From: JAXGPP01 sp964436865
GTDB taxonomy: Bacteria > Planctomycetota > Planctomycetia > Pirellulales > Thermoguttaceae
Assembly: GCA_964436865.1 (NCBI GenBank)
Contig: CAYTFK010000002.1
Coordinates: forward strand, 24,161-88,160
Reading direction: 5' to 3'
DNA length: 64,000 nt
Of this stretch, positions 45,240 through 54,195 are shown one piece after another; positions within the stretch are counted from its first letter, which is position 1, and each line of letters begins with the position of its first letter. Both the position numbers and the translations under genes were made by a program. Under the pieces are notes generated by a model. The model searched no databases, was not told the DNA's origin, and saw nothing but the letters and a program-made list of their open reading frames with translations.

Positions 45240-48200
45240 ACCCGCGGGGCCGAGCCATGCTGTTATTGCTGGCAGCGCTGATCTGCGCGCCGGCTTTGGG
45301 TCAGGTGGATCGGCGTGGCACGGCGAAGCAGGAGTTGCAGGCCCAGGTGCGGCGGATGGCCCGCGACCTGGTAGGCGGGGTGCTCGACGTGCAAATCCTG
45401 CAGCTCGAGGAAAACGGGCTCACCGGGCTGGATCTCTATCGCGACATCCGCGACATGCGCGCGCATCTCGACGAATTGATCGAAGCAGAAATGCCCGAGG
45501 TGATCGCGATTCTGGACCGCATCGAGCCGTCCCCCGCGGCCGAGCGCGACAAACTTCTGCAGGCGGCGCGGCAGCAGAGCCGCGAGATCCTCGTCCGATT
45601 GCTGGCCGAGCGTCAGAATCTGCTTCGACGGCTGCGGATCGCGGAGATGGCGGCGCAGGTGCTGCGGCTGATCGAAATGCAGAGCGCGGTGCTGGAGGCT
45701 ACGCGTTCGCTGCCCGAGCGGGCCGCATCCGAGCGCGAGGCGACGGTGGTGGCGGCGATCGAGGATTCTCGCGACATCAAGGTGGTCTATCTGGGGCTCA
45801 AGCAGACGCTGCATGACGTGAGCACCTGGGGGGGCCCGGTGGCGGGCGAGGCCGCGGAAGGGTTGCGGCTCCTGGAACGAGGGCGCGTCGACGCAGAGAT
45901 GAATGCCGCCGCGCAAGCGCTCGGCAATGCCGATTTTGCGGCGTCGGCCGCCAGTCAGGAGGCGGTGATCCGCGGCTTGAGATCGCTTCTGGAGACACTT
46001 CGGCGGGCTCAAGGGCTTGTGGAAGGCGACCAGAACGCCATGCGGAACATGCTGCGGTCGATCTCCCAGCGACAGGAGGAGATTCGGCAGGCGACCAGCC
46101 AACCGGATCTCGCTCCGACGGAGATAGAAAGACTGGTCGAAGAGCAGTCGCAAGTCCGTTCCAGCCTGGCCGAGGCTGCCGAGGAGCTCGGGGCGTCAGA
46201 AGCCCGGCAATCGCTCCAACGGGCAGAAGCCGCTGCCGCCGAGGCCGCCGCCCGGCTGTTTGAAGACCAGCCCCAGGATGCTTTGTCCCAGCAGGACCAG
46301 GTGCTCGCCGAGTTGGCCCGCGTGGAACAGCAATTGAATGAGGCGGGAGTCGACACGCCGCCTGCAGAGTCAGTTGCTTCCCGTGAGTGGAACGAGCGTG
46401 CCGGCGATCTGGCTGCGGCCAAGGAAGATGTCGAACGAATTCGAAAACAGCAGGAGGGAGCATCCCTGGCGGTTCACGACAAGCCGGTGGAGGCCGCAAA
46501 GCAGGAAGAACAGATTGCCGCCGGACTGGCCGAGGTGCCGTCAAACCGGCAATTGCCTGCACAGGTCGACGCCGCCTTGGCTGCCGCCGAGCGGGCCGCG
46601 CGCGATGCGGCCGGCCGCATGGACCAACCGCAGCAGCAACGCGCGGAGGCTGCCAGGCGGGCCGAACGGGCCATCCAGCAGGCTGCCTCCGAGATCGACG
46701 CCGCGCTGGCCGACGCCCAGCGTCAAGAGATCGCCAGCCGGATTGGCGAACTGGCCCAGGCGGCGGCTGCGCTAGACCATGCCGCAGCCCAGCAACGCGG
46801 CATCGCCGGTGAGGCCCATGTGGCCGCAGAAGGGACCGGCCTGAAAGCCAGCCAGGCCCAAGAGCTGGGCGAGCAGCAATCAGAAGTCCGGGAGAACGTC
46901 GAGGCGACAGCGAAAGGTCTCATTGAGACGGCCCCGACAGCGGCCGCAAAGGCCCAGGCGGCCCAGCCGATGATGCAAGCGACCCAAGATCAATTGGCCG
47001 CAGCCAGCCGGCAGCCGGGCGAACCATCGAAACCGGCGGCTCGGCAATCGGCTGAACATGCAAGCCAGGCGGCGAGCCTCTTGCACGAGGCGGCCCGCGA
47101 AGTCCGCCGGGTGATGCAGGAGCAGGCACGCCAGTTGGCCGCGTTGAGCGGTGAACAACTGGATGTGGCCAACGACGCCCGGCGAGCGGTCGAACAGGCC
47201 GTGGATCAACGAACCGAGTCGATTGGCAAACGGCTCGAACAGTTGTCGGCGGCTTCCCGCAAGGTGCGCGAGGCTTCCGCCGAGCAGCAGCGCGCCGGCG
47301 GTCGCCCGGACGCGGCCCGAGCAATGGAACTGGCGGCGGCGATTGAAGAGGCACTGCGGCAACAAGAGCAGGCCGACCGAGCGGCAAGTGAAATGGAGGC
47401 CTCCGAGAGCAGGTCGCCGCTGGATGCTATCGGCGCGCAGCAAGCGGTCGCCGATGCCGCGCAGAACCTTGCCGAGCAGGCCGGCGGGGAGCGGCCGGAG
47501 ACGACTGCACTTCGCCACGCCCGGCAGGCAGCAGACGACGCGGTCCGCGGCTTGCTCGACTCGCGTCCTTCCGAGGCCCAGGCGGCTCGGAGTCTGGCCC
47601 GCCGGTCGCTCGAGACGGCGATTGAGGCAGCCCGGGCGGCCGTGGCGGAGGCGACGAAGAAGCCACCGGGCGAGGTCGATCCTTCCGCGCAGCAGCGCGT
47701 GAGCAAATCGGCGGCCGAGGCTGGCGAATTGGCCGCTCAAGACGCCCCCGCTGCCGCCGGCACACTGGCCGAGGCGCAACAACATTCCGACGACGCGCGG
47801 CGGACGGCCAGCAACGGAGACGTCGACACCGCGCGGCAGTCGCAGGCCGAGACGGCAGGGCTCCTGGAAAGGGCAGCACGAGAAATTGCCGAGGCCGAAC
47901 AACGACTGGCCGAGCAGGCCGCGCTCCAGCTAGCCAACCAAGCCGTACAGTCGAGACAACTGGCCGACCGCAGCCTGCCGGTTGACCCGGCAGCGCATGC
48001 AGCGCTGCAGTCGGCCGAAAGGCAGGCACAAACGGCCGCCGGACGCGTGCCTCAGGCGCCCCAGCAGGCGCTGCCGGCCGAGAAAGCCACCGCCGAGGCA
48101 TTCGACCGCGCCGTGGGAGAATTGGCGGCCCGCGAGCAGGAACTTGCTCGCGACAAGAGCCTCGCCGAGCAACTGGCCCTTCTTCTCGAGCAACTGCTCG

Positions 48201-48652
48201 ATCCCACGACGGCCCAATCCACGGCGACCTATCCGCCTCTCAGCGATTCCGAACAGACAATGCTCCAGCAGCTTCTGGCGGCGCTATTGCAACAAGCGGC
48301 TCCTCCCGGCTTGTCTGCGGCTACCGAAAACACCGACTCGCCGACGCCGCAATCTGCCGACGGCGCTCAGGCGATGGCGGCGGACGCGAACCGGCCGTCC
48401 AGTGCAATGCCGCCAGCCGCAGCGAACCTTCCGGCGACGTCGGCATCCGCCATGGCGAACGGAGCGCGACAGGCGTCCGCCGCTGGACAAGGAAGCGGCG
48501 ACGCGGACGCCAGCGGGCCGCCGTTTGCCGATGAGCCGTGGTTCCTCGAGCTGCCACCGGAGGTTCGCAATGCGATGCGCGCCAACGCCCAGCAGCGCCC
48601 GCCGCGCGGATACGAAGAAAAGCTCCAACGCTACTTCAGAAACATCGATTGA
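45236..48652 (+). CDS. Very long Ala/Gln/Glu-rich coiled-coil exported protein
   Basis: 1138 residues. A signal peptide (about 1-23, ALICAPALGQ) leads into almost unbroken helix rich in Ala, Gln, Glu and Arg, with many imperfect repeats such as AEQAAL, AERAARDA and ARRAERAIQQAA. Residues about 1000-1075 are a Pro/Ala/Ser linker and the end is a small conserved-looking tail (DEPWFLELPPEVRNAMRAN). No domain is recognised. Coupled to the upstream gene by an ATGA overlap and 25 bp before moxR, so it is part of the same machine; a periplasmic spanning rod is my inference. Confidence 0.8.
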   Translation: MNPRGRAMLLLLAALICAPALGQVDRRGTAKQELQAQVRRMARDLVGGVLDVQILQLEENGLTGLDLYRDIRDMRAHLDELIEAEMPEVIAILDRIEPSPAAERDKLLQAARQQSREILVRLLAERQNLLRRLRIAEMAAQVLRLIEMQSAVLEATRSLPERAASEREATVVAAIEDSRDIKVVYLGLKQTLHDVSTWGGPVAGEAAEGLRLLERGRVDAEMNAAAQALGNADFAASAASQEAVIRGLRSLLETLRRAQGLVEGDQNAMRNMLRSISQRQEEIRQATSQPDLAPTEIERLVEEQSQVRSSLAEAAEELGASEARQSLQRAEAAAAEAAARLFEDQPQDALSQQDQVLAELARVEQQLNEAGVDTPPAESVASREWNERAGDLAAAKEDVERIRKQQEGASLAVHDKPVEAAKQEEQIAAGLAEVPSNRQLPAQVDAALAAAERAARDAAGRMDQPQQQRAEAARRAERAIQQAASEIDAALADAQRQEIASRIGELAQAAAALDHAAAQQRGIAGEAHVAAEGTGLKASQAQELGEQQSEVRENVEATAKGLIETAPTAAAKAQAAQPMMQATQDQLAAASRQPGEPSKPAARQSAEHASQAASLLHEAAREVRRVMQEQARQLAALSGEQLDVANDARRAVEQAVDQRTESIGKRLEQLSAASRKVREASAEQQRAGGRPDAARAMELAAAIEEALRQQEQADRAASEMEASESRSPLDAIGAQQAVADAAQNLAEQAGGERPETTALRHARQAADDAVRGLLDSRPSEAQAARSLARRSLETAIEAARAAVAEATKKPPGEVDPSAQQRVSKSAAEAGELAAQDAPAAAGTLAEAQQHSDDARRTASNGDVDTARQSQAETAGLLERAAREIAEAEQRLAEQAALQLANQAVQSRQLADRSLPVDPAAHAALQSAERQAQTAAGRVPQAPQQALPAEKATAEAFDRAVGELAAREQELARDKSLAEQLALLLEQLLDPTTAQSTATYPPLSDSEQTMLQQLLAALLQQAAPPGLSAATENTDSPTPQSADGAQAMAADANRPSSAMPPAAANLPATSASAMANGARQASAAGQGSGDADASGPPFADEPWFLELPPEVRNAMRANAQQRPPRGYEEKLQRYFRNID

Positions 48653-48677
48653 ACCGAACTCAGCGAGAGAACAGACC

Positions 48678-49718
48678 ATGAGCAACAACGATGTCCCGTC
48701 CGATGACGTGGCCGCCGTCGAGGAGTGCCGCCAGGCCTATGAGCGGATACGGAGCGAACTGGCGAAGGTGATCGTCGGCCAGGAGAACGTGATCGAGCAG
48801 GTGCTCATCGCGATTCTGGCCCGTGGTCACGCGCTTCTGGAGGGTGTGCCGGGACTGGCCAAGACGTTGCTCGTCAGTTCGCTGGCCGAGGCGACTCACC
48901 TGAGCTTCAAACGGATCCAGTTCACCCCCGACCTCATGCCCAGCGACGTGACAGGAACCGAGATCATTCAGGAAGACATTGAGACGGGGCACCGGAATTA
49001 CAAGTTCCTGCCCGGCCCGATATTCGCCAACATGATTCTGGCCGATGAAATCAATCGCACGCCCCCCAAGACGCAGGCCGCGATGCTGGAAGCGATGCAG
49101 GAACGGCAGGTGACTTCCGGAGGAACCGTGCATCGGCTGCCCGAGCCTTTCTTCGTTCTCGCCACGCAGAACCCGCTCGAGCAGGAAGGAACCTACCCTT
49201 TGCCCGAGGCGCAGCTCGACCGCTTCCTCCTCTACATCAAGGTGGAGTATCCCACCGGTGCGGAGGAATGGGAGATCGCCCGACGTGTGACAACCGGGCA
49301 ACAAGGCAAGATCGCTCCGCTGATGACGGGCAAGGAGATCCTCGGCTTTCAGGATCTGGTGACGCGCGTGCCCGTCAGCGACCAGGTGCTCGGCTACGCC
49401 TGGGCGCTGGTGCGGGCGTCGCGACCCGGAACGTCGGAAGCCCCCGAGTTCGTCGACCACTGGGTATCGTGGGGAGCCGGGCCGCGCGGGGTGCTCACCC
49501 TGGTGACGTGCGCCAAGGCTCGCGCGATCCTCCACGGCCGCTATCACGCCGCCCTGGGCGATGTGCAGGCGATCGCCAAGCCGGCGCTGCGGCATCGCAT
49601 CGCCGGCAATTACGCGGCCCAAGCCAACAACCTCACCGGCGATCGTCTCGTGGAGATGCTGATGGAGGCGCTGCCAGCCGATCGGCGCTACGATAAGCCC
49701 GCAGCCGTCGCCGGTTAA
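48678..49718 (+). CDS. moxR: MoxR-family AAA+ ATPase
   Basis: A 346-residue AAA+ ATPase proposed to act as a chaperone for VWA-domain proteins. Walker A is GVPGLAKT, Walker B ILADEINR, sensor ATQNPLEQEGTYPLPEAQLDRFL. It is preceded by GAGAGAAC before the ATG at 48678; much longer in-frame reading upstream overlaps the coiled-coil gene and is not coding. The pairing with the following DUF58 gene is a hallmark of MoxR systems. Here MoxR comes after, not before, the VWA genes. Confidence 0.94.
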   Translation: MSNNDVPSDDVAAVEECRQAYERIRSELAKVIVGQENVIEQVLIAILARGHALLEGVPGLAKTLLVSSLAEATHLSFKRIQFTPDLMPSDVTGTEIIQEDIETGHRNYKFLPGPIFANMILADEINRTPPKTQAAMLEAMQERQVTSGGTVHRLPEPFFVLATQNPLEQEGTYPLPEAQLDRFLLYIKVEYPTGAEEWEIARRVTTGQQGKIAPLMTGKEILGFQDLVTRVPVSDQVLGYAWALVRASRPGTSEAPEFVDHWVSWGAGPRGVLTLVTCAKARAILHGRYHAALGDVQAIAKPALRHRIAGNYAAQANNLTGDRLVEMLMEALPADRRYDKPAAVAG

Positions 49719-49732
49719 TAGAAAGCGATCCC

Positions 49733-50641
49733 GTGGCCAAGAGCATCCTTTCCCGCTATCTCGACCCGGCCGTCCTGAGCCGCATCGCCGCGCGGCGAAT
49801 CGAGCCCCGCGGCCTGGTGCTGGGCAACCTGGCCGGAGCACACCGGTCACCGATGGCGGGATTCGCCGTCGAATTTGCCGGGCATCGGCCCTATGTCTGG
49901 GGCGATGATCCGAAACACATCGACTGGCGAATCTATTTCAACCGCCAGCGGTATATGATCAAGCAGTATGAGATGGAGACGAACTTTGTCTGCCACCTCG
50001 TGCTCGACACCAGCGCGTCGATGCGCTACGGCGAAGGCGACGGGCAGAAGTTGCTGTATGCCGCGCGGATGATCACTACGCTGGCGTATGCCGTATTGCG
50101 GCAGAGCGATAAGGTCTCGCTCACCACATTTGACGAGCGATTGCGAGGCTTTTTGCCGCCGAGCAACTCGATGGCCCAGGTGGTCCGCATGACCGGGCAC
50201 CTTGACCAGACGCGGCCGGTTCACAAGACCAACATGGCCGACTGCCTGATGGAACTCGCCGGACGGATGCGGCGGCGCGAGATCGTCATGATTTTCAGCG
50301 ACTTCTTCACCGATCTGGACGTCCTGGAAAAAGCCATACAGCGGTTCCGCTATCACCGTCACGAGGTGGTGCTCTTCCAGGTCTTGCACCACGATGAGTG
50401 GGACTTCGACTTCGAGGGCTCAGTGAAATTCGTCGGCCTCGAAATACCCGAGGAACTGCTCACCAGACCCGAAGAACTCCGACGGTCCTACTTGGCAGCC
50501 CTGGACGAGTTCAATGGTCGCTTCGACGCGATCTGCCAGCGGAATCGCGTGGAGCGGGTACCAGTCGACACCAGCCGCGATTTGGCCGGGACATTCATCG
50601 ATTACCTCAACCAGCGCAGCCTGCTGAACCGGGGCCGATAG
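49733..50641 (+). CDS. DUF58 VWA-like protein, MoxR partner
   Basis: 302 residues. The DUF58 signature GDDPKHIDWRIYFNRQRYMI is clear, and a VWA-like metal site DTSASMRYG follows. Family members are usually cytosolic or membrane partners of MoxR. The start is a GTG at 49733, 15 bp after moxR; an earlier ATG is not available. It is the last gene of the cluster. Confidence 0.92.
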   Translation: MAKSILSRYLDPAVLSRIAARRIEPRGLVLGNLAGAHRSPMAGFAVEFAGHRPYVWGDDPKHIDWRIYFNRQRYMIKQYEMETNFVCHLVLDTSASMRYGEGDGQKLLYAARMITTLAYAVLRQSDKVSLTTFDERLRGFLPPSNSMAQVVRMTGHLDQTRPVHKTNMADCLMELAGRMRRREIVMIFSDFFTDLDVLEKAIQRFRYHRHEVVLFQVLHHDEWDFDFEGSVKFVGLEIPEELLTRPEELRRSYLAALDEFNGRFDAICQRNRVERVPVDTSRDLAGTFIDYLNQRSLLNRGR

Positions 50642-50919
50642 GCTGAATCCTCCAACAGCGGGGTACATGTCACTAGAACCGGCAAATTCTTCCTATTCTT
50701 CCCGGACTTCTTCATTTTGCTCGCCGCCGTGATATAGTGAGGCTAACATTGGACCGGCCGGCGGTTCGATAGACCTCATATATCCCCCCTTTTCCTAATG
50801 TTGCGTCTATTGGTATTCGCTCGGGAAGCAAAAGGCGAGGCGGCATTCGTTCCCAATTGCATGTGGGCAACGGCACCAGACTGGCTTCCAGCGCAAACCT
50901 CAAAAGTCCGAGCGGTCCG
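50642..50919. other. Intergenic region before the ketosynthase-like gene
   Basis: Contains an extended -10 candidate at 50730-50738 and otherwise no gene. If the alternative ATG at 50857 is the true start, the last 63 bases are coding. Confidence 0.4.
50730..50738 (+). promoter_or_regulatory. Extended -10 promoter candidate
   Basis: TGA-TATAGT fits an extended -10 element upstream of the ketosynthase-like gene; the -35 is weak. Confidence 0.4.
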
Positions 50920-52185
50920 ATGCCACCAGAAGAAGTCGTCATCACGGGTGTGGGCGTAGTCAGCCCCATCGGCATCGGCAAGGATTGCTACTGGCAACAG
51001 ATGTCCGCTGGGCGAAGCGGCGTGGGACCGGTCGGTTCCATTGACTCGGGTACTATTCCAGTGGCGGCGGCCGGCGAAGTGCGCGACTTCGATGCGAAGA
51101 AGTTCGTGACGCCGCGAAAGAACCTGAAGGTGATGGTCCGCGACTCGGAGTTGGGCGTGGCCGCCTCGGTGCTGGCCTGCCAGGATGCCAGGTTGAATCC
51201 GGGCGACGTCGACCCCGAGCGCTTCGGCGTCGTGCTGGGCGCCGACCGCATCAGCGGCCCGTTGAGCGATAGCGAGGAGCCGCATCGGCGGTGCATTGTC
51301 GACGGGCGGTTCGACTTCAGCCGCTGGGCCACCGACGGGATGTCGGTGGCGTTTCCTTTGGCTTTTCTCAAGGTGCTGCCCAACATGATCGCCTCGCACG
51401 TGTCGATCGCTCACGACGCGCGAGGCCCCAATAACACGATCCATCAGGGAGATGTGTCGGGGCTCTTGGCCATGGCCGAGGCGACGCGACTGATCCAGCG
51501 TGGGATGGCCGAAGCGGTGCTTGCCGGCGGCGCGAGTTCGATGCTGAAACCTTACGACTGGGTATGCCACTGCGTGGTTGGCCGAGTCTCGATGCGGCAG
51601 GCCGAACCGGAATCGATATGCCGGCCCTTTGATGCCGACCGTGACGGAGAAGTCAAAGGAGAAGGGGCGGCACTGCTTGTGCTCGAGAGCCGGCGCCATG
51701 CGGAAGCTCGCGGCGCCACAATCCTCGCGCGGATTCTCGGCTGCGCTTCGTCGTACGAGATCCAGAACGGCTCACCACGCAAGGGGGAAGGACTGCGGCG
51801 CGCCATCGGCGGGGCGATGCGCGAGGCCGCCGTCGAACCTCGCGGCGTGGGGCACGTCAACGCCCACGGTGCCAGCACGATCTTCGACGATGAGATCGAA
51901 GCCCGCGTCATCCGGGCTGTGCTGGGCGACGTGCCGGTTACCGCACCGAAGAGCTACTTCGGCAATTTGGGGGCGGCCGCCGGAGCAGTGGAAATGGTCG
52001 CCAGCGTAATGTCGCTCCACACGGGACTGCTGCCGGTGACGCTCAACTACCGGCGTCCCGATCCGGCGTGCGCCGTCCGCGTGGTCCACGGCGAGCCGTG
52101 GAAATCGCCGGCCCCGGCGGCAGTGGTCGTCAACATGACTCGGGCCGGTCAGGCTGTGGCGATTGTGCTGTCGGCCGCGGAGTGA
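50920..52185 (+). CDS. Ketosynthase (FabF-like) homologue with altered catalytic triad
   Basis: 421 residues with the thiolase/KAS fold of FabF (VVITGVGVVSPIG start; ALLVLESRRHAEARGA; NAHGAST; KSYFGNLGAAAGAVEM). The active-site cysteine is missing: where FabF has TACTSG the sequence reads QGDVSG, with Asp178 in that position. The first histidine is kept (NAHG, His316), but the second His of KSxxGH is Asn349. It therefore cannot form the usual acyl-thioester, and is more like chain-length-factor or decarboxylase relatives. I chose the ATG at 50920, where homology begins; 50857 is an alternative. No acyl-carrier gene is adjacent. Confidence 0.85.
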   Translation: MPPEEVVITGVGVVSPIGIGKDCYWQQMSAGRSGVGPVGSIDSGTIPVAAAGEVRDFDAKKFVTPRKNLKVMVRDSELGVAASVLACQDARLNPGDVDPERFGVVLGADRISGPLSDSEEPHRRCIVDGRFDFSRWATDGMSVAFPLAFLKVLPNMIASHVSIAHDARGPNNTIHQGDVSGLLAMAEATRLIQRGMAEAVLAGGASSMLKPYDWVCHCVVGRVSMRQAEPESICRPFDADRDGEVKGEGAALLVLESRRHAEARGATILARILGCASSYEIQNGSPRKGEGLRRAIGGAMREAAVEPRGVGHVNAHGASTIFDDEIEARVIRAVLGDVPVTAPKSYFGNLGAAAGAVEMVASVMSLHTGLLPVTLNYRRPDPACAVRVVHGEPWKSPAPAAVVVNMTRAGQAVAIVLSAAE

Positions 52186-52592
52186 CTCGGCGCGGCCGCG
52201 GGCTGGGCACTGGCGGTGGCCTTGACGGCGAATTCATAACGCCCCCACGCCATAAGCAGCAGCAGGATCGCGACGAGTATCGCTGCCAGCGAGATCCCCA
52301 GCAATACCGTGTCGAGACTTGCCTGCTGAAGTTTGCCCACAAGACCCTCGCCCGGCTCCCGCGGCTTCTTCACTTTTTTCGGCTTGGCGGCCGGTTCCTC
52401 TGCCACATCGGACACGCCCTCAGCGGCAAGAACCTCGCCCACCCCGGCTTGAGCAGGCTCGCCCGGCAAAGGCGTGGGCTCGACGACCGCCGCCTCACCC
52501 GTAGCGTCCACTAACGGGTCGCCGGTCGGCAGGGAGAAATCATCTTCCGGGAGGTCAAATTCGTTGCGTTCTGGGGTCTTGCCATCAGACAC
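52149..52592 (-). CDS. Single-pass membrane protein with acidic N-terminus, unknown
   Basis: 147 residues. An acidic, Pro/Glu/Ala-rich N-terminal 80 residues and a basic PKPPKVKKPREPG-like stretch (KPKKVKKPREPGEG) precede one membrane helix (TVLLGISLAAILVAILLLLMAWG). The C-terminus is a short Ala-rich tail. Start is a GTG at 52592 with CGGAGAG upstream. Its 3' end overlaps the end of the ketosynthase-like gene on the opposite strand by 37 bp. Family not recognised. Confidence 0.6.
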   Translation of the reverse strand: MSDGKTPERNEFDLPEDDFSLPTGDPLVDATGEAAVVEPTPLPGEPAQAGVGEVLAAEGVSDVAEEPAAKPKKVKKPREPGEGLVGKLQQASLDTVLLGISLAAILVAILLLLMAWGRYEFAVKATASAQPAAAPSHSAADSTIATA

Positions 52593-52649
52593 GGCGTGCT
52601 CTCCGGGCTCTGAACCCGCGGATAACCAGGCGAAAGTACTTCCCCCTCC

Positions 52650-52655
52650 ATTATA
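52650..52655 (-). promoter_or_regulatory. -10 element for the small membrane protein gene
   Basis: A perfect TATAAT on the minus strand about 58 bp before the GTG start. The -35 region is poor. Confidence 0.4.
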
Positions 52656-52794
52656 ATTCGAGGCTTTCGGACTGCCACGAAAAACACGAAGCGGGACCGC
52701 CGAGTCACCCCCCTCTACGGATGGGTCGCAATAATCCGTGCCGCGCGACTGCGCCGCGGAGCGTCGCACCAAGACCTGTCCGGTGGCGGGATGG

Positions 52795-52980
52795 CTAGCG
52801 GCTGGAGAGGTTCCAGTTGTTTAGCACGTCTTCAGAGCCGGGCGTCAGGTTGCGGACCTTCTCGACGATCACCGACTTCTCCGAAACAGTCGCCTTGGCC
52901 AGCCGCTTCTCAAGTCGAGCCAGTTTCTGGCGGCGGTGACGCCGGCGCTTGAGTTCCTTCTTACGCTCGCTGATCGACAC
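52795..52980 (-). CDS. Short highly basic protein, unknown
   Basis: 61 residues, starting SISERKKELKRRRHRRQKLARLEKRL and rich in Arg/Lys in the first half, then a more normal tail (VRNLTPGSEDVLNNWN). Short proteins of this shape recur in planctomycetes, to my recollection, with no known function; nucleic-acid or ribosome binding is a guess. The GTG at 52980 has AAGGAG 8 nt upstream. It lies 72 bp downstream of the REC-kinase gene on the same strand. Confidence 0.65.
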   Translation of the reverse strand: MSISERKKELKRRRHRRQKLARLEKRLAKATVSEKSVIVEKVRNLTPGSEDVLNNWNLSSR

Positions 52981-53052
52981 GGCAAGGGCTCCTTGACGGG
53001 TGCTGGTCTCTGGATGGGAAACCAGTATTTTTATCACCAACCGGCAAGGAGG

Positions 53053-54189
53053 TCAATCGTCACTCTCGGCGGGGTCGCGCAGCGTCACCGTGAATGTGCT
53101 CCCTGCGTCCGGCCGGCTATCGACCGTCACGGAGCCCCGGTAGAGCGCGGCGAGTTTCTGGACGATGGAAAGGCCCAGGCCGCTGCCAAGAATTTCGCGC
53201 GTCTTGTCGTTCCGGATGCGAACGAATTCATGAAACAGTTGCGATCGTTCGTCGTCAGTCATGCCGATACCCGTATCGGTCACCGTGAGGCGCACCGTGT
53301 CGCCTTGACGTTCGATCCCTATCTCGACCGACCCGCCGTCGCGGTTGTACTTCACCGCGTTTGAGACCAGATTGTTGAGAATCATCTGCAACTCGCCGCG
53401 ATCGGCCGCTAGTGTAACCGCCGGTTCGTCGAGCAGTCGGATGGTGATCCCGCGTCCGGCGGCCTGCGCGGCCACGGTCTCGATCGCCGATTGGGCCGCC
53501 GCCTTGAGGCACACCGGTTCGATCTGCCGGTTCTTGCGGCCCGACTCGATGTGTGTCAGATCCAGCAAGTCGTCGATGAGCTTCCGCATGCCGTCTAGCC
53601 GGGCATGGCAACGGCCGAGGGCTTGGGAGTAGGCAGCCAGTTCGTTGCCCATCGCACGATCGTCAAGCATCGCGAGATAGCCGTCGATGGCGTTCAGTGG
53701 GGCCTTGAGTTCATGGCCGAGCACGCGGATGAACTCGAAGCGGACTTGTCGCTTCTCGTCGGCCAGGCGCCGAGTCTGCTTGGCGAGTATCAGGCGGGCC
53801 GCCGCCTTGCGGACCGTGCTGCGAAGTTCGTCCGGCGTGAAAGGCTTGGCGAGAAAATCGTAGGCCCCGCGCTTGGTGGCGGTCACGGCAGTCTCGATCG
53901 AGGCGTACGCCGTGATCATGATCACGAGCATGTCGAGCTTCATGCCTGCCAGGCGGTCAAGCACGTCGAGCCCGCTGATGCCCGGCATCTTGTGATCCAG
54001 CAGCAGGATGTCGGGCGGTTCGGTCTGGATCTTCTCCAGCGCCGCTTCGCCCGACTCCGCCTGATCGACGGCGAAGCCGATCGGGCCGGCAATGTCGGGC
54101 ATAGTGAAACTGAACTCTCGGAGCGTCCGCTCGACGCCCCGCCGCATGCCGAATTCGTCGTCGGTAACCAGAACGCGGAGCGTTTCCAT
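53053..54189 (-). CDS. Response-regulator/histidine kinase hybrid (REC-HisKA-HATPase)
   Basis: 378 residues. The N-terminal receiver (about 1-130) has the acidic pocket VLVTDDE, phospho-acceptor DILLLDHKMPG and conserved Lys in FLAKPFTPDEL. A HisKA helix with FIRVLGHELKAPLNAI (phospho-His) and an HATPase domain (LNNLVSNAVKYN, TVTDTGIGMT, GSGLGLSIVQ) follow. There is no membrane span, so it is cytosolic. The receiver comes first, so a phosphoryl group received from a partner could control its own kinase domain. Six bp after the single-domain response regulator; part of the putative hydrogenase regulon. Confidence 0.9.
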   Translation of the reverse strand: METLRVLVTDDEFGMRRGVERTLREFSFTMPDIAGPIGFAVDQAESGEAALEKIQTEPPDILLLDHKMPGISGLDVLDRLAGMKLDMLVIMITAYASIETAVTATKRGAYDFLAKPFTPDELRSTVRKAAARLILAKQTRRLADEKRQVRFEFIRVLGHELKAPLNAIDGYLAMLDDRAMGNELAAYSQALGRCHARLDGMRKLIDDLLDLTHIESGRKNRQIEPVCLKAAAQSAIETVAAQAAGRGITIRLLDEPAVTLAADRGELQMILNNLVSNAVKYNRDGGSVEIGIERQGDTVRLTVTDTGIGMTDDERSQLFHEFVRIRNDKTREILGSGLGLSIVQKLAALYRGSVTVDSRPDAGSTFTVTLRDPAESDD

Positions 54190-54195
54190 GGCGGT

